Positions 24,461 to 33,040 of a stretch of 34,584 bases of DNA are shown here, piece after piece. How positions within the stretch are numbered: position 1 is the first letter of the stretch; each line of letters opens with the position of its first letter. The DNA is taken from assembly GCA_017617635.1 (NCBI GenBank), contig JAFZVW010000058.1:1-34584 (forward strand). Direction: 5' to 3'. Below the pieces are notes generated by a model. It saw only the letters and a list, made by a program, of their open reading frames with translations. It was not told the DNA's origin and searched no databases. Source of the stretch: Bacteroidaceae bacterium (GTDB lineage: Bacteria > Bacteroidota > Bacteroidia > Bacteroidales > Bacteroidaceae). The translations under genes and the position numbers were made by a program.

Positions 24461-25108
24461 CTACAACTTGATAATATAGTCATACTTCAGGTTACTCATG
24501 TGCTTTCCTATGCTCGTAACAATCATACCCGCACCCTGTTTCACAGCCTCCTCATGCATAATATCAGCCATAATGCACGAATTATCTTCATCCAGATGCG
24601 ATATAGGCTCATCAGCGACGATAAAGTCAAAAGGCTGAACCAAAGCCCTTATCATAGCAACCCTCTGCTGCTGACCGTAGCTCATCAGCCCCAGGCGACA
24701 ATCCGTTTTGTCTTCTATGCCAAGACGCTCAAACCACCCCCTTATCTCTGCATCCTGCTTATGTCCCGTCAGCTGGTTCTTTATTGCTATATTCTCCCAT
24801 GCCGTCAGTTCAGGAAACAAACGCAATTCCTGGAACAGGAGCGAAATGCTCCGCTTTCTTATCTCCGCCCACCTTGCGTCACCGTAAGACCTGATATCCT
24901 CGCCGTCAAACAGTATACGGCCGCTATAGTCATTCCTGTATCCAATAATATAGCTGCACATCGTACTCTTGCCGGTGCCGCTTGCAGCCTCCACCAAATA
25001 AGTCCTGCCTTTGTCAAAGGCAATGTCATGCCTCCACACATCGCTTGTCAGACACTTGTTGCCGGCAAATACGGCAGGCACGACATTCTCAAGGGTTATT
25101 CTATCCAT
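24461..25108 (-). CDS. ABC transporter ATP-binding protein with degenerate motifs
   Basis: 215 residues from the ATG at 25108, chosen because it begins MDRITLENV at the start of the ABC fold; a longer frame reaching 25156 would add 16 residues and run deeper into the previous gene. Motifs: Walker A is AASGTGKST (41-49, first Gly replaced by Ala), Q-loop Gln93, signature MSYGQQQR (142-149, LSGGQ altered to SYGQQ), Walker B FIVADE (162-167) followed by the D-loop SHLDE. The H-loop histidine is absent: the strand reads IVTSIG with Ser199 in its place. ATP binding is likely; hydrolysis may be slow. It pairs with the FtsX-like permease immediately downstream. Confidence 0.88.
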   Translation of the reverse strand: MDRITLENVVPAVFAGNKCLTSDVWRHDIAFDKGRTYLVEAASGTGKSTMCSYIIGYRNDYSGRILFDGEDIRSYGDARWAEIRKRSISLLFQELRLFPELTAWENIAIKNQLTGHKQDAEIRGWFERLGIEDKTDCRLGLMSYGQQQRVAMIRALVQPFDFIVADEPISHLDEDNSCIMADIMHEEAVKQGAGMIVTSIGKHMSNLKYDYIIKL

Positions 25109-26433
25109 TTGCCAATTATATCGTTCAAATCCGAGTTCAGGTTCCACTCCAGCCAAGCCCCTTCGTCATCTATGCGGAAACACATACTGCCTATTTCGCA
25201 CAGGGAACTGTAAACCCTGTTCGAATAACCCAATGCAGCCAGCAGAGGAGCAGCTACGTTCCACATCGATTCCGTATCAACCCTCAGATACAATTTACTG
25301 CCACGGATTTCGCTATAAACACTTTGCAGGGTCGTGTTGGGATTGAACCCCGTTGTATTCGGAATCAGCTTTGCAGAATTTGTCACATACAGGGTATTTG
25401 CATCAGCCATACCGATATGCGCAGCTATAACATCCCTGTTCCATTCACGTTCGTTCTCCATGAATTTCCCGTCCGTTACATGCGCAAGCAGCAGATACGA
25501 GAACCTGTGCAGGCTCAACTCCGGAATACTCACACACACATCACCGTCGGTGGCATTCAGCATCATGTCAGCATCCACGTTCATATTAAGCCCCATCAAA
25601 GCCGCTCTTGACAGCTCGTTCTTGCGCAGGAAACAAAGCAGGTCTTCACCCTTCACCCCCATGCCGAACCATATAACAGGCTTCGAACCCGTTATGCTCA
25701 GCATACTTGCATCCATCGGTTTCATGCAGTCAAGCAGTTCCTCCAGATGCCTGTTTACCAATGACGATCCTGTCACTACACGCGAATGAAGGCAAACCTG
25801 CTTATCCTTCACCTTTCCTTCCAGGGCAATCTCAACCTTGGACATATCGAATCCCTCTGGCAAACCCGGAACAATCACATTACGGATTCGCCCTGGCAAA
25901 GCCTCCATAGTCAGACGCACGGCCAGAGGTACATTGCTTCCGTCAATACTGTCAAGCAAGGCACAGCCCTCAGATTCCTTGTCCATCAATGATATCATCT
26001 CGTCCTGCAGAACCTCGTCCTTCAACGAAGCCATAGGACCCATCATCAATACACGCTTCGAATCATGACAGGCAACAAAGCTACCAATCATACCAAAGGT
26101 CAAGCCCCGTCGCGTACGTCTGTCACTGAGACAATCATCCAGGTCATCATCATCCGACACCAATGCAGCAAAACCCACGTTGCCCGACTTTGTAATAAAA
26201 CCGTATACCTTGCTTGCAAAGTCAATACCCGTACGGTTATCAATATTCTTCAGCTTACTCTCGTCAATGTCAGCCTCACCTATCAACCTGCGCACATCCA
26301 GTACTGCAACACCCGTGGCATCGTCAGGAACCATCGACCTTGCGTCACCGTCACGGAAAAACACACAATACAAGATCACATTCGCCATCAGGACAGCCAC
26401 CACTGCCAGCACGATAACAACTCTTCTATTCAT
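25096..26433 (-). CDS. Membrane-anchored protein of unknown function (DUF4836/DUF3352-like)
   Basis: 445 residues. An N-terminal membrane helix (VVIVLAVVAVLMANVILYCVFF, about 5-26) acts as an uncleaved anchor; the rest is probably periplasmic. The start of the soluble part (MVPDDATGVAVLDVRRLI) resembles proteins that open with a dispensable-looking 'P.da.avv.iD...l' strand in DUF4836 and DUF3352, but the match is by eye and weak. The rest alternates short beta-strands and helices with no catalytic motif I recognise; several Cys are scattered through it. It overlaps the ABC ATPase start by 13 bases, suggesting that anchor protein, ATPase and permease act together. It follows rsmE by 35 bases. 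Confidence 0.7.
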   Translation of the reverse strand: MNRRVVIVLAVVAVLMANVILYCVFFRDGDARSMVPDDATGVAVLDVRRLIGEADIDESKLKNIDNRTGIDFASKVYGFITKSGNVGFAALVSDDDDLDDCLSDRRTRRGLTFGMIGSFVACHDSKRVLMMGPMASLKDEVLQDEMISLMDKESEGCALLDSIDGSNVPLAVRLTMEALPGRIRNVIVPGLPEGFDMSKVEIALEGKVKDKQVCLHSRVVTGSSLVNRHLEELLDCMKPMDASMLSITGSKPVIWFGMGVKGEDLLCFLRKNELSRAALMGLNMNVDADMMLNATDGDVCVSIPELSLHRFSYLLLAHVTDGKFMENEREWNRDVIAAHIGMADANTLYVTNSAKLIPNTTGFNPNTTLQSVYSEIRGSKLYLRVDTESMWNVAAPLLAALGYSNRVYSSLCEIGSMCFRIDDEGAWLEWNLNSDLNDIIGKWIE

Positions 26434-26468
26434 TGCCAGATAAAAACAAATTCATAAACATTCTACTC

Positions 26469-27203
26469 CTACACCTGGTTTCTCATCTGCATCATGTGAA
26501 CTGCCGCCAGGGCTGCCGTCTCAGTACGCAAGCGGCTACGCCCCAGAGATACCGAAACATATCCGTTTTCCTCCGCCAGACGCACTTCGTCGATAGAAAA
26601 GTCACCCTCAGGACCGATCAGCACCGTCGCATCCTCGCCCGCCTTCAATACATCAAACAGGAAAGGTTTCACATCCGGCATCCCGCATTTGACATCCTCC
26701 ATATCGTAGCAATGGCAAATGAACTTCTGACCTGGCCGCTCTGCCGTCACAAACGACTTGAAGCCCTGCATCCCGTTCACGACAGGCTTCCATGCCTTAC
26801 GGCTCTGCTTCATTGCCGCTACGACAATCTTTTCGATACGTTCCGTCTTTACGACACGACGTTCCGAGAACTTGCAGTCAAGGAATGTCAGTTCATCAAA
26901 GCCCACTTCCGTAGCCTTCTCTGCCAGCCACTCAATACGCTCGTTCAGTTTGGTAGGCGCCAAAGCTAGATGGATATGACCCTTCCATGCCGGCTCCTGA
27001 CGTTCTTCCTCCAACACACGGTAAGCACAGTGATGATTAGACACAGCCGTAATCTCTGCACGACAGAATGTCCCCATGCCGTCCATCAGCCACAGTTCGT
27101 CACCCTCCTTCATCCGGAGCACACGAACGGCATGCGACGTTTCCTCCTTAGGCAGTTCTCCCAGGGAAATGTCCGGCTGATAGAAATAGCGTTCCTCCTT
27201 CAT
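26469..27203 (-). CDS. rsmE: 16S rRNA (uracil-1498-N3)-methyltransferase
   Basis: 244 residues, a SPOUT-class enzyme. N-terminal PUA-like region: RYFYQPDI..LPKEETSHAVRVLRMKEGDEL (about 5-38). SPOUT knot segments: KLNERIEWLAEKATEVGFDEL (about 93-113), the RSRKAWKPV region, and the SAM-binding LIGPEGDFSIDEV (about 195-207) with VSLGRSRLRTETAAL near the end. All are diagnostic of RsmE, which methylates U1498 of 16S rRNA on the assembled small subunit. It overlaps the upstream nucleoside permease gene end by an ATGA junction, so the two are co-transcribed. Confidence 0.96.
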   Translation of the reverse strand: MKEERYFYQPDISLGELPKEETSHAVRVLRMKEGDELWLMDGMGTFCRAEITAVSNHHCAYRVLEEERQEPAWKGHIHLALAPTKLNERIEWLAEKATEVGFDELTFLDCKFSERRVVKTERIEKIVVAAMKQSRKAWKPVVNGMQGFKSFVTAERPGQKFICHCYDMEDVKCGMPDVKPFLFDVLKAGEDATVLIGPEGDFSIDEVRLAEENGYVSVSLGRSRLRTETAALAAVHMMQMRNQV

Positions 27204-28630
27204 TTAGCCCTATTCTCACGGAAGATGATCGTAAACAGGACGAATACCACAAGAGCATATGCCGAGAATATAAACCAGCAGGTCCTCCACATGGGCAGGT
27301 TGGTTGCAGCGTCAGCCCCGAAGTCTACGAAATGATTTACAATAGCTTGAGCCGACAGGGTTCCTATTGTAGCACCCAAGCCGTTCGTCATCATCATGAA
27401 CAGGCCCTGGGCCGAACTGCGAATGTCAACATCCGTATTCTGGTCGACATACAAGGCACCGCTCACATTGAAGAAATCAAATGCCACTCCGTAAACCAGA
27501 CAGCTGATGATAAACATCCACACACCTGGGCCTGTATCGCCAAGACCGAAGAATCCGAAACGCAGTACCCATGCAAACATGGCAATCATCATGACCTTCT
27601 TGATACCGAATTTCTTCAGGAAATACGGAATCAGCAGAATACAGCAAGTCTCGCTTATCTGGGAGATGGAAATCAGGATGTTCGCATGTGTTGCACCGAA
27701 TGTGTGTGCAAATTCCCTTATGCCCTTGAACGACGTAATAAACGGATTGGCGTATCCGTTCGTAATCTGCAGGCTCACACCCAGCAGCATGCTGAATATG
27801 AAGAATATCGCCATACGATAGTCTTTGAACAGTTTGAATGAATCAAGTCCAAGAGCCTGCACAAGCGAATTGCCTCCCACGCTCTTCTCTGCATCACCCT
27901 TAACAGGACATGCAGGCAGCGTCAAACTGTATGCGGCAAGAACAAGACTCAGGATGCCGCTCCACATAAACTGACCGGAGTTAACCTGCAATCCCCTTAC
28001 AAGCAAACCATACAGGAACTGGTTTTTGCCTGCCAAACCGGCAAAGAAATTATGCAGGGCAATTTCAATCGAAGCAGGATCAAATAACTGGAAGTCAACT
28101 CCCATGTTATGTAGCCAGTTAAGACTGAATATAGATACGAACAAAGACAACAGGCCTGCAAAGCCGGCATCCACAATCCACATGCTTATAATAAAACCGA
28201 TTGTTCCGAATATACGGATTGGAGGGAAAGCCTTCACCGTATCCAGTTTTTCCTGTGTCAGTGCATTAAAGGCAACAGAGTTACTCAATGCCAGCGTAGG
28301 CATATAGAATGCAACGCTCAATGTGTACAGCATAAACAGCGGAGCCACGTCAAAACCGCGCTGCATGCCATACCATCCGGCAGCAATCATGAATGCACCC
28401 GCTATCAGATGACACAGGCTCAACAGTTTCTGTGCCTGCATCCACCTGTCAGCAACAATACCCATCAAAGCAGGCATGAATATGCTCACGATACCCTGAA
28501 TGCTGTAAAACCAGCCGATAATGCTGCCGTGACCGGCAAAGCCCAAAAAATTACCCATTGATGTCAGGTAAGCTCCCCAGACGGCGAACTCCAGGAAGTT
28601 CATCAATGTCAGACGAAATTTGATATTCAT
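27200..28630 (-). CDS. NupG-family nucleoside:H+ symporter (MFS)
   Basis: 476 residues with about twelve hydrophobic helices. The start KFRLTLMNFLEFAVWGAYLTSMG matches the NHS family represented by NupG and XapB of E. coli, as do GWFYSIQGIVSIFMPALMGIVADRW and the long TM region NVSGALYVDQNTD near the C-terminus. It is slightly longer than NupG (418 residues), mainly from an enlarged central loop (about 175-250). It brings nucleosides into the cytoplasm with protons. The gene lies 19 bases after the methyltransferase gene and overlaps rsmE by 4 bases. Confidence 0.92.
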   Translation of the reverse strand: MNIKFRLTLMNFLEFAVWGAYLTSMGNFLGFAGHGSIIGWFYSIQGIVSIFMPALMGIVADRWMQAQKLLSLCHLIAGAFMIAAGWYGMQRGFDVAPLFMLYTLSVAFYMPTLALSNSVAFNALTQEKLDTVKAFPPIRIFGTIGFIISMWIVDAGFAGLLSLFVSIFSLNWLHNMGVDFQLFDPASIEIALHNFFAGLAGKNQFLYGLLVRGLQVNSGQFMWSGILSLVLAAYSLTLPACPVKGDAEKSVGGNSLVQALGLDSFKLFKDYRMAIFFIFSMLLGVSLQITNGYANPFITSFKGIREFAHTFGATHANILISISQISETCCILLIPYFLKKFGIKKVMMIAMFAWVLRFGFFGLGDTGPGVWMFIISCLVYGVAFDFFNVSGALYVDQNTDVDIRSSAQGLFMMMTNGLGATIGTLSAQAIVNHFVDFGADAATNLPMWRTCWFIFSAYALVVFVLFTIIFRENRAK

Positions 28631-28649
28631 ATTATTTTAGATTTAAGTT

Positions 28650-29873
28650 CTATTCAACATACAGCACAAGACCCTTCAGGTACTCGCCCTCGGGATGATA
28701 GATATTTATCGGATGATCTGCCGGCTGGTGCAGCTGGTGCAGGATACGTACATTGCGCCTTGCCTGAGCTGCAGCCGTGAAAATAGCCGTACGGAACTGG
28801 TCCTTGTTTACTGCCTGTGAGCACGAGAAAGTAAACAATATGCTTCCCGCAGGCATCTTCTCCAATGCACGGGCGTTCAGCCTCGTATATCCCCGCAACG
28901 CCTGTTTCAGTGCATCACGATGCTTGGCAAATGCCGGCGGATCCAGGATTACCAGGTCATACCTGCCATCCATTTCCTCAATAAAGCGGAAGGCATCCTC
29001 GGCAAAAGCCTTATGTCTCGTGTCCCCCGGAAAATTCAGCTCGATATTGGCACGCACCAGGTCTACAGCCTTTGCGCTGCTGTCAACACTATGCACCAGT
29101 TCTGCACCGCCACGCATCGCATATACGCTGAAACCGCCCGTATAGCAAAACATATTCAGCACCCTGCGACCCTTAGCGTAAGACTCCAACAAAGCACGGT
29201 TATCACGCTGATCTACAAAGAATCCCGTCTTCTGACCCTTCAGCCAGTCAATATGGAATTCAAGTCCGTTCTCCACAGCTACATTGTTGTCCGTACTGCC
29301 GTATATGAAGCCGTTCTCCTGGCCAAGCTCTGCCTTGTAAGGCAATGTCGTCTCGCTTTTGTAGTATATTGCCTTCAGTTCATCGCCCATGACCTCCTTC
29401 AGTGCCTCGGCAACCAGCATACGGTCCTCGTGCATGCCCACACTGTGAGCCTGCATCACAGCCGTACTGCCGTACATGTCTATGATCAGCCCCGGCAGAA
29501 AGTCACCCTCGCCATGTACCAGGCGGTACATATCATTACGGCATTCCCTGCTATACCCGGCACCGGTTCTTACAACACCTGTCTTTTTCCTTACGTCCAT
29601 GGCGACAGCCAGACGTCGGGCATAGACCCCCCTGTCAATCACCTCGTCATCAAAACTCAGCACACGCAGGGCAATACTCCCTATCTGCCAGTGTCCCACA
29701 GCCACAAAACGGCCCTCGTCATCCAGGACACGCAACTTGTCACCTTCCCTGGCATCACCCTCTATATGATGTACGGCACCCGAGAAAACCCACGGATGCC
29801 TGCGTCCAAGACTCTCAGCCTTGCCCTTCTTCAGGTACAGGTTCCGGTATAATTTCACACACATATCCTTCAT
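28650..29873 (-). CDS. RlmI-like class I rRNA methyltransferase with PUA domain
   Basis: 407 residues. N-terminal PUA domain (about 8-85) opening with LYLKKGKAESLGRRHPWVFSGAV, a central EEHGF-like domain, and a Rossmann methyltransferase with motif I LNMFCYTGGFSVYAM (about 240-254), the catalytic region VILDPPAFAKH (about 309-319) and FTFSCSQAVN. This is the RlmI/RlmK-like group that makes 5-methylcytosine in 23S rRNA. The start is uncertain: ATG at 29873 or 29864, or GTG at 29858. All overlap the end of the exonuclease gene by 44-59 bases, and the overlapping residues include conserved PUA sequence, so the overlap is real. Confidence 0.92.
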   Translation of the reverse strand: MKDMCVKLYRNLYLKKGKAESLGRRHPWVFSGAVHHIEGDAREGDKLRVLDDEGRFVAVGHWQIGSIALRVLSFDDEVIDRGVYARRLAVAMDVRKKTGVVRTGAGYSRECRNDMYRLVHGEGDFLPGLIIDMYGSTAVMQAHSVGMHEDRMLVAEALKEVMGDELKAIYYKSETTLPYKAELGQENGFIYGSTDNNVAVENGLEFHIDWLKGQKTGFFVDQRDNRALLESYAKGRRVLNMFCYTGGFSVYAMRGGAELVHSVDSSAKAVDLVRANIELNFPGDTRHKAFAEDAFRFIEEMDGRYDLVILDPPAFAKHRDALKQALRGYTRLNARALEKMPAGSILFTFSCSQAVNKDQFRTAIFTAAAQARRNVRILHQLHQPADHPINIYHPEGEYLKGLVLYVE

Positions 29874-30456
29874 TCTTGATTCTGTTCAGTTCATTGTATA
29901 TCCTGATGCAAGCCCACGCATCCGTTGCAGCATATCTCTTCTGCTTCTCGTTCAGCACATCAGCCTCCCAGTTGCTCAGCTGCTGCGACTTGCTTATCCT
30001 GCAGCCGAACAGGTTCGCATACAATTTGGCAAGCGACATATCCGTAATGCCGAATTCCCTGACCATCTGCTGCAGCTCCACATAACAGCACGGCGCTATG
30101 CTCCTACGCCTGCCCAGCTGCCTGAAATCATCCTGAAGCGACAGCCCTATCTTCAGCACATCGCTGCTCTGCAGCAAGTCTACCAGGCAGTCAGGCAAAC
30201 CAATATGGTTCAGGCGGAACAGAAAACACGTGTCCAGCGTCGACACCTGCATCAATGCCACAGGATTCATCTTGCGACCCTTTTTGAACACAGGCCTTGT
30301 CTCGGTGTCAACACCCACAATCCTCTGGTGCATCAGGAACTCTGCCGCCTTCCTGGCCTCCAGTTCCGAATCTATCGTGATTATGCGCCCGTCAAACTGC
30401 ACCGGTTCCAATCCCGGAATCAGTTTTTTGTCAAAGCGCGATACAATCTTATTCAT
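29815..30456 (-). CDS. DEDD-family 3'-5' exonuclease (RNase D-like)
   Basis: 213 residues from the ATG at 30456; a TTG nine bases upstream would extend it by three residues, but the ATG fits the promoter spacing. Motifs of the DnaQ/RNase D fold: Exo I VGVDTETRP (Asp and Glu), Exo II KIGLSLQDDFRQL with its Asp, and Exo III YAATDAWACIRIY with Tyr and Asp. It lacks HRDC domains, so it resembles the short RNase D-like or WRN-exonuclease-like proteins common in Bacteroidota. It is the first gene of the nine-gene - strand cluster and shares a short divergent promoter region with ftsK. Confidence 0.9.
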   Translation of the reverse strand: MNKIVSRFDKKLIPGLEPVQFDGRIITIDSELEARKAAEFLMHQRIVGVDTETRPVFKKGRKMNPVALMQVSTLDTCFLFRLNHIGLPDCLVDLLQSSDVLKIGLSLQDDFRQLGRRRSIAPCCYVELQQMVREFGITDMSLAKLYANLFGCRISKSQQLSNWEADVLNEKQKRYAATDAWACIRIYNELNRIKNEGYVCEIIPEPVPEEGQG

Positions 30457-30462
30457 TGGGTA

Positions 30463-30497
30463 CAAATTTACAAAAAAAATGATAAAATCAGTTCAAA
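30463..30497 (-). promoter_or_regulatory. Promoter of the nine-gene - strand cluster
   Basis: The - strand has TAAATTTG (30463-30470, exact TAnnTTTG) only six bases before the exonuclease ATG, and TTTG (30494-30497) 23 bases upstream of it. The predicted transcript would have almost no leader. Confidence 0.7.
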
Positions 30498-30513
30498 TAC
30501 CGATTTTTTCCAT

Positions 30514-30521
30514 TATTTTTG
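30514..30521 (+). promoter_or_regulatory. -7 promoter element for ftsK
   Basis: TATTTTTG followed by C, an exact TAnnTTTG match, 25 bases before the ftsK ATG. It lies inside the same roughly 90-base region as the divergent exonuclease promoter. No -33 TTTG at the right spacing was found. Confidence 0.65.
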
Positions 30522-30546
30522 CACATGAAAAAACATCACGATATAC

Positions 30547-33030
30547 ATGGCAAAGACCAATCAGGATAAAAATTCACGCAAAAAAGGCAAGGGTAGCTCC
30601 AACGGCTCAGCAATACAAGGCATGCGCACCCTGTGGAACGAGATGAACGCAGAACCCAGCGACAACACCGGTCAGGGAATGTCCAAGGGCGAACTCATCC
30701 GTTTTGCCTTCGGTGCAATACTCTTTCTCGTCAGTTGCTTCATACTTCTCAGCATAGCATCACACCTTGTTACGGCAGGTGCAGATGACGGTTTTCCCAA
30801 GTATCCCGGAGCTCGTGCAGCCAATTGGATGGGCGAATGGGGCCTTGGCACAGCACGTTTCTTCATCGACCGCTGCTGGGGCGTTCCGTCTTTCCTGATA
30901 CCGCTTTTCCTCCTGGCCACCTCCCTGCGCATAATGCAGATATACAAGGTACGCCTGTGGAAATGGTTCCTCAACTGCGCCATTATCATGATATGGCTTT
31001 CGGCATTCGGATACTACATACAGGACCTGCTTCCCGACACCACACGCATCAGCCTTCACGGCAACATAGGCGAGGCAGAAGTCGAGCTCCTCAAGGACAA
31101 GGTAGGCTCTGTAGGTGCATTCTTTGCACTTATAGTCGCTGCAATCGTCTACATGATATACCTCTCGAGCGAGACAATCATCTGGGTACGACGTCTATTC
31201 CACCTGCGCATCAAGCAGAACACCCGGCAGGGCGATATACTCGACGGCGAGGACATCGACCCCAATGACCTGTTCGAGAACGCTGCCAATCAGCCTTATA
31301 CAGGCCTGACTCCCGACGAGACGGCCACCACCATCGAATTCCATGACCTCGACAAGCTCGAAGCAGAAAAACTTGCCTCAAGTCCGGATTCAATGGAAAT
31401 GGAAGTTCAGTTCAACGACCCGGAGAGCAAGCCTGAACAGGAAGGCAAATATCCCGATATGGAAATACACAAGGGTCAGGAGGAAGCCGAAGCCGACCTC
31501 GATGACCTGCGCACCCTTGAGCCATACGATCCCAAGCTGGATTTGGAAAACTACCAATACCCCACCATCGACCTGCTCAAGCATTACGACATCGACACCT
31601 CTATTGATATGGAGGAACAGCAGCAGAACAAGAACCAGATTATCAGGGTTCTCAGCGACTTCGGAGTCAAGATCAGCAGCATCAAGGCAACCGTAGGTCC
31701 CGCCATTACCCTGTACGAGATTACACCTGCCCCAGGCGTCCGCATCTCCAAGATACGCAACCTCGAGGACGACATAGCCCTGAGCCTGCGTGCATTGGGC
31801 ATACGTATCATAGCACCTATTCCCGGCAAGGGAACAATAGGTATCGAGGTCCCCAATGCCAAGCCGCAGATTGTATCCATGGAAAGCATCATCAACTCGC
31901 GCAAGTTCCAGGAGACACAGTTCGAGCTTCCCATGGCACTCGGCAAGACCATCACCAACGAGATATACATGGCAGACCTTGCCAAGATGCCACACCTTCT
32001 TGTCGCAGGTGCCACCGGCCAGGGTAAGTCCGTAGGTCTCAATGCCATCATCACCTCGCTTCTATACAAGAAACACCCTGCCGAGCTCAAGATAGTCATG
32101 GTCGACCCCAAGAAGGTAGAGTTCAGCGTCTACAGCCCCATCGTCAACCACTTCCTTGCACAGGTCGAGGGTAACGAGGACGACGAGCCCATCATCACAG
32201 ATGTACAGAAGGTCGTACAGACGCTCAAGAGCCTCTGCATCGAGATGGACACACGCTATGACCTGCTCAAGAAAGCCGGTTCGCGCAACATCAAGGAGTA
32301 CAATCAGAAATTCAAGTCACGCCAGCTCAATCCCAAGAACGGACACCGCTTCATGCCATACATCGTCGTCATCATCGACGAGTTCGGTGACCTTATCATG
32401 ACAGCCGGCAAGGAAGTCGAGCTGCCTATCTGCCGCATTGCACAGCTGGCACGAGCTGTAGGCATACACATGATTATCGCCACACAGCGTCCGACCACCA
32501 ACATCATCACAGGTACCATCAAGGCCAACTTCCCCGCACGCATTGCCTTCAAGTGTACCGCCATGATTGACTCGCGCACTATACTCGACCGCCCGGGTGC
32601 CCAGCAGCTTGTCGGCAAGGGCGATATGCTCATCCTTGCAGGAAACGAGCCCGTCCGCATACAGTGCGCATTCGTCGATACCCCCGAGGTCGAGGCTATT
32701 ACACATTACATAGCATGCCAGCAGAGCTACAATCATCCCGCAGTACTGCCCCCTGTACCTGTTGACAGCGACGACTCCGATACAACCGATGTCGATATGG
32801 ACAAGCTCGATCCTATGTTCGAGGAAGTTGCACGACTCGTCGTACAGACACAGCAAGGCTCCACATCCATGATACAGCGCAAGTTCTCAATCGGTTACAA
32901 CCGTGCAGGACGTCTGATGGATCAGCTCGAGGCAGCAGGCATCGTAGGTCCTGCACACGGCAGCAAGCCACGCGAGGTAATCGTACGCGGAGACATGGAA
33001 CTCGACACCCTGCTGATGAATATGAAATAA
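30547..33030 (+). CDS. ftsK: DNA translocase FtsK/SpoIIIE family
   Basis: 827 residues. A basic N-terminal tail is followed by four or five membrane helices (about 55-215), an acidic linker rich in Asp, Glu and Pro (about 225-345), then the motor: alpha domain (about 350-470), RecA-like beta domain with Walker A GATGQGKSVG (about 487-496) and Walker B VVIIDEFGDL (about 604-613), and the winged-helix gamma domain at the C-terminus (about 760-825, SIGYNRAGRLMDQLEAAGIVG). FtsK anchors at the division septum and pumps chromosomes towards dif. The linker is short compared with E. coli FtsK, as usual in Bacteroidota. Unlike the + strand genes of the first 15 kb, this + strand gene is C-rich. It is followed after 10 bases by the LolA-like gene. 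Confidence 0.97.
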   Translation: MAKTNQDKNSRKKGKGSSNGSAIQGMRTLWNEMNAEPSDNTGQGMSKGELIRFAFGAILFLVSCFILLSIASHLVTAGADDGFPKYPGARAANWMGEWGLGTARFFIDRCWGVPSFLIPLFLLATSLRIMQIYKVRLWKWFLNCAIIMIWLSAFGYYIQDLLPDTTRISLHGNIGEAEVELLKDKVGSVGAFFALIVAAIVYMIYLSSETIIWVRRLFHLRIKQNTRQGDILDGEDIDPNDLFENAANQPYTGLTPDETATTIEFHDLDKLEAEKLASSPDSMEMEVQFNDPESKPEQEGKYPDMEIHKGQEEAEADLDDLRTLEPYDPKLDLENYQYPTIDLLKHYDIDTSIDMEEQQQNKNQIIRVLSDFGVKISSIKATVGPAITLYEITPAPGVRISKIRNLEDDIALSLRALGIRIIAPIPGKGTIGIEVPNAKPQIVSMESIINSRKFQETQFELPMALGKTITNEIYMADLAKMPHLLVAGATGQGKSVGLNAIITSLLYKKHPAELKIVMVDPKKVEFSVYSPIVNHFLAQVEGNEDDEPIITDVQKVVQTLKSLCIEMDTRYDLLKKAGSRNIKEYNQKFKSRQLNPKNGHRFMPYIVVIIDEFGDLIMTAGKEVELPICRIAQLARAVGIHMIIATQRPTTNIITGTIKANFPARIAFKCTAMIDSRTILDRPGAQQLVGKGDMLILAGNEPVRIQCAFVDTPEVEAITHYIACQQSYNHPAVLPPVPVDSDDSDTTDVDMDKLDPMFEEVARLVVQTQQGSTSMIQRKFSIGYNRAGRLMDQLEAAGIVGPAHGSKPREVIVRGDMELDTLLMNMK

Positions 33031-33040
33031 CGACAACCGT

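Noticed and set aside
23894-25213. 439-codon open frame on the + strand opposite the ABC genes
   Set aside because: Composition is Gln/His/Thr/Arg-rich as expected for an antisense shadow, and it spans two genes with clear ABC motifs on the other strand.
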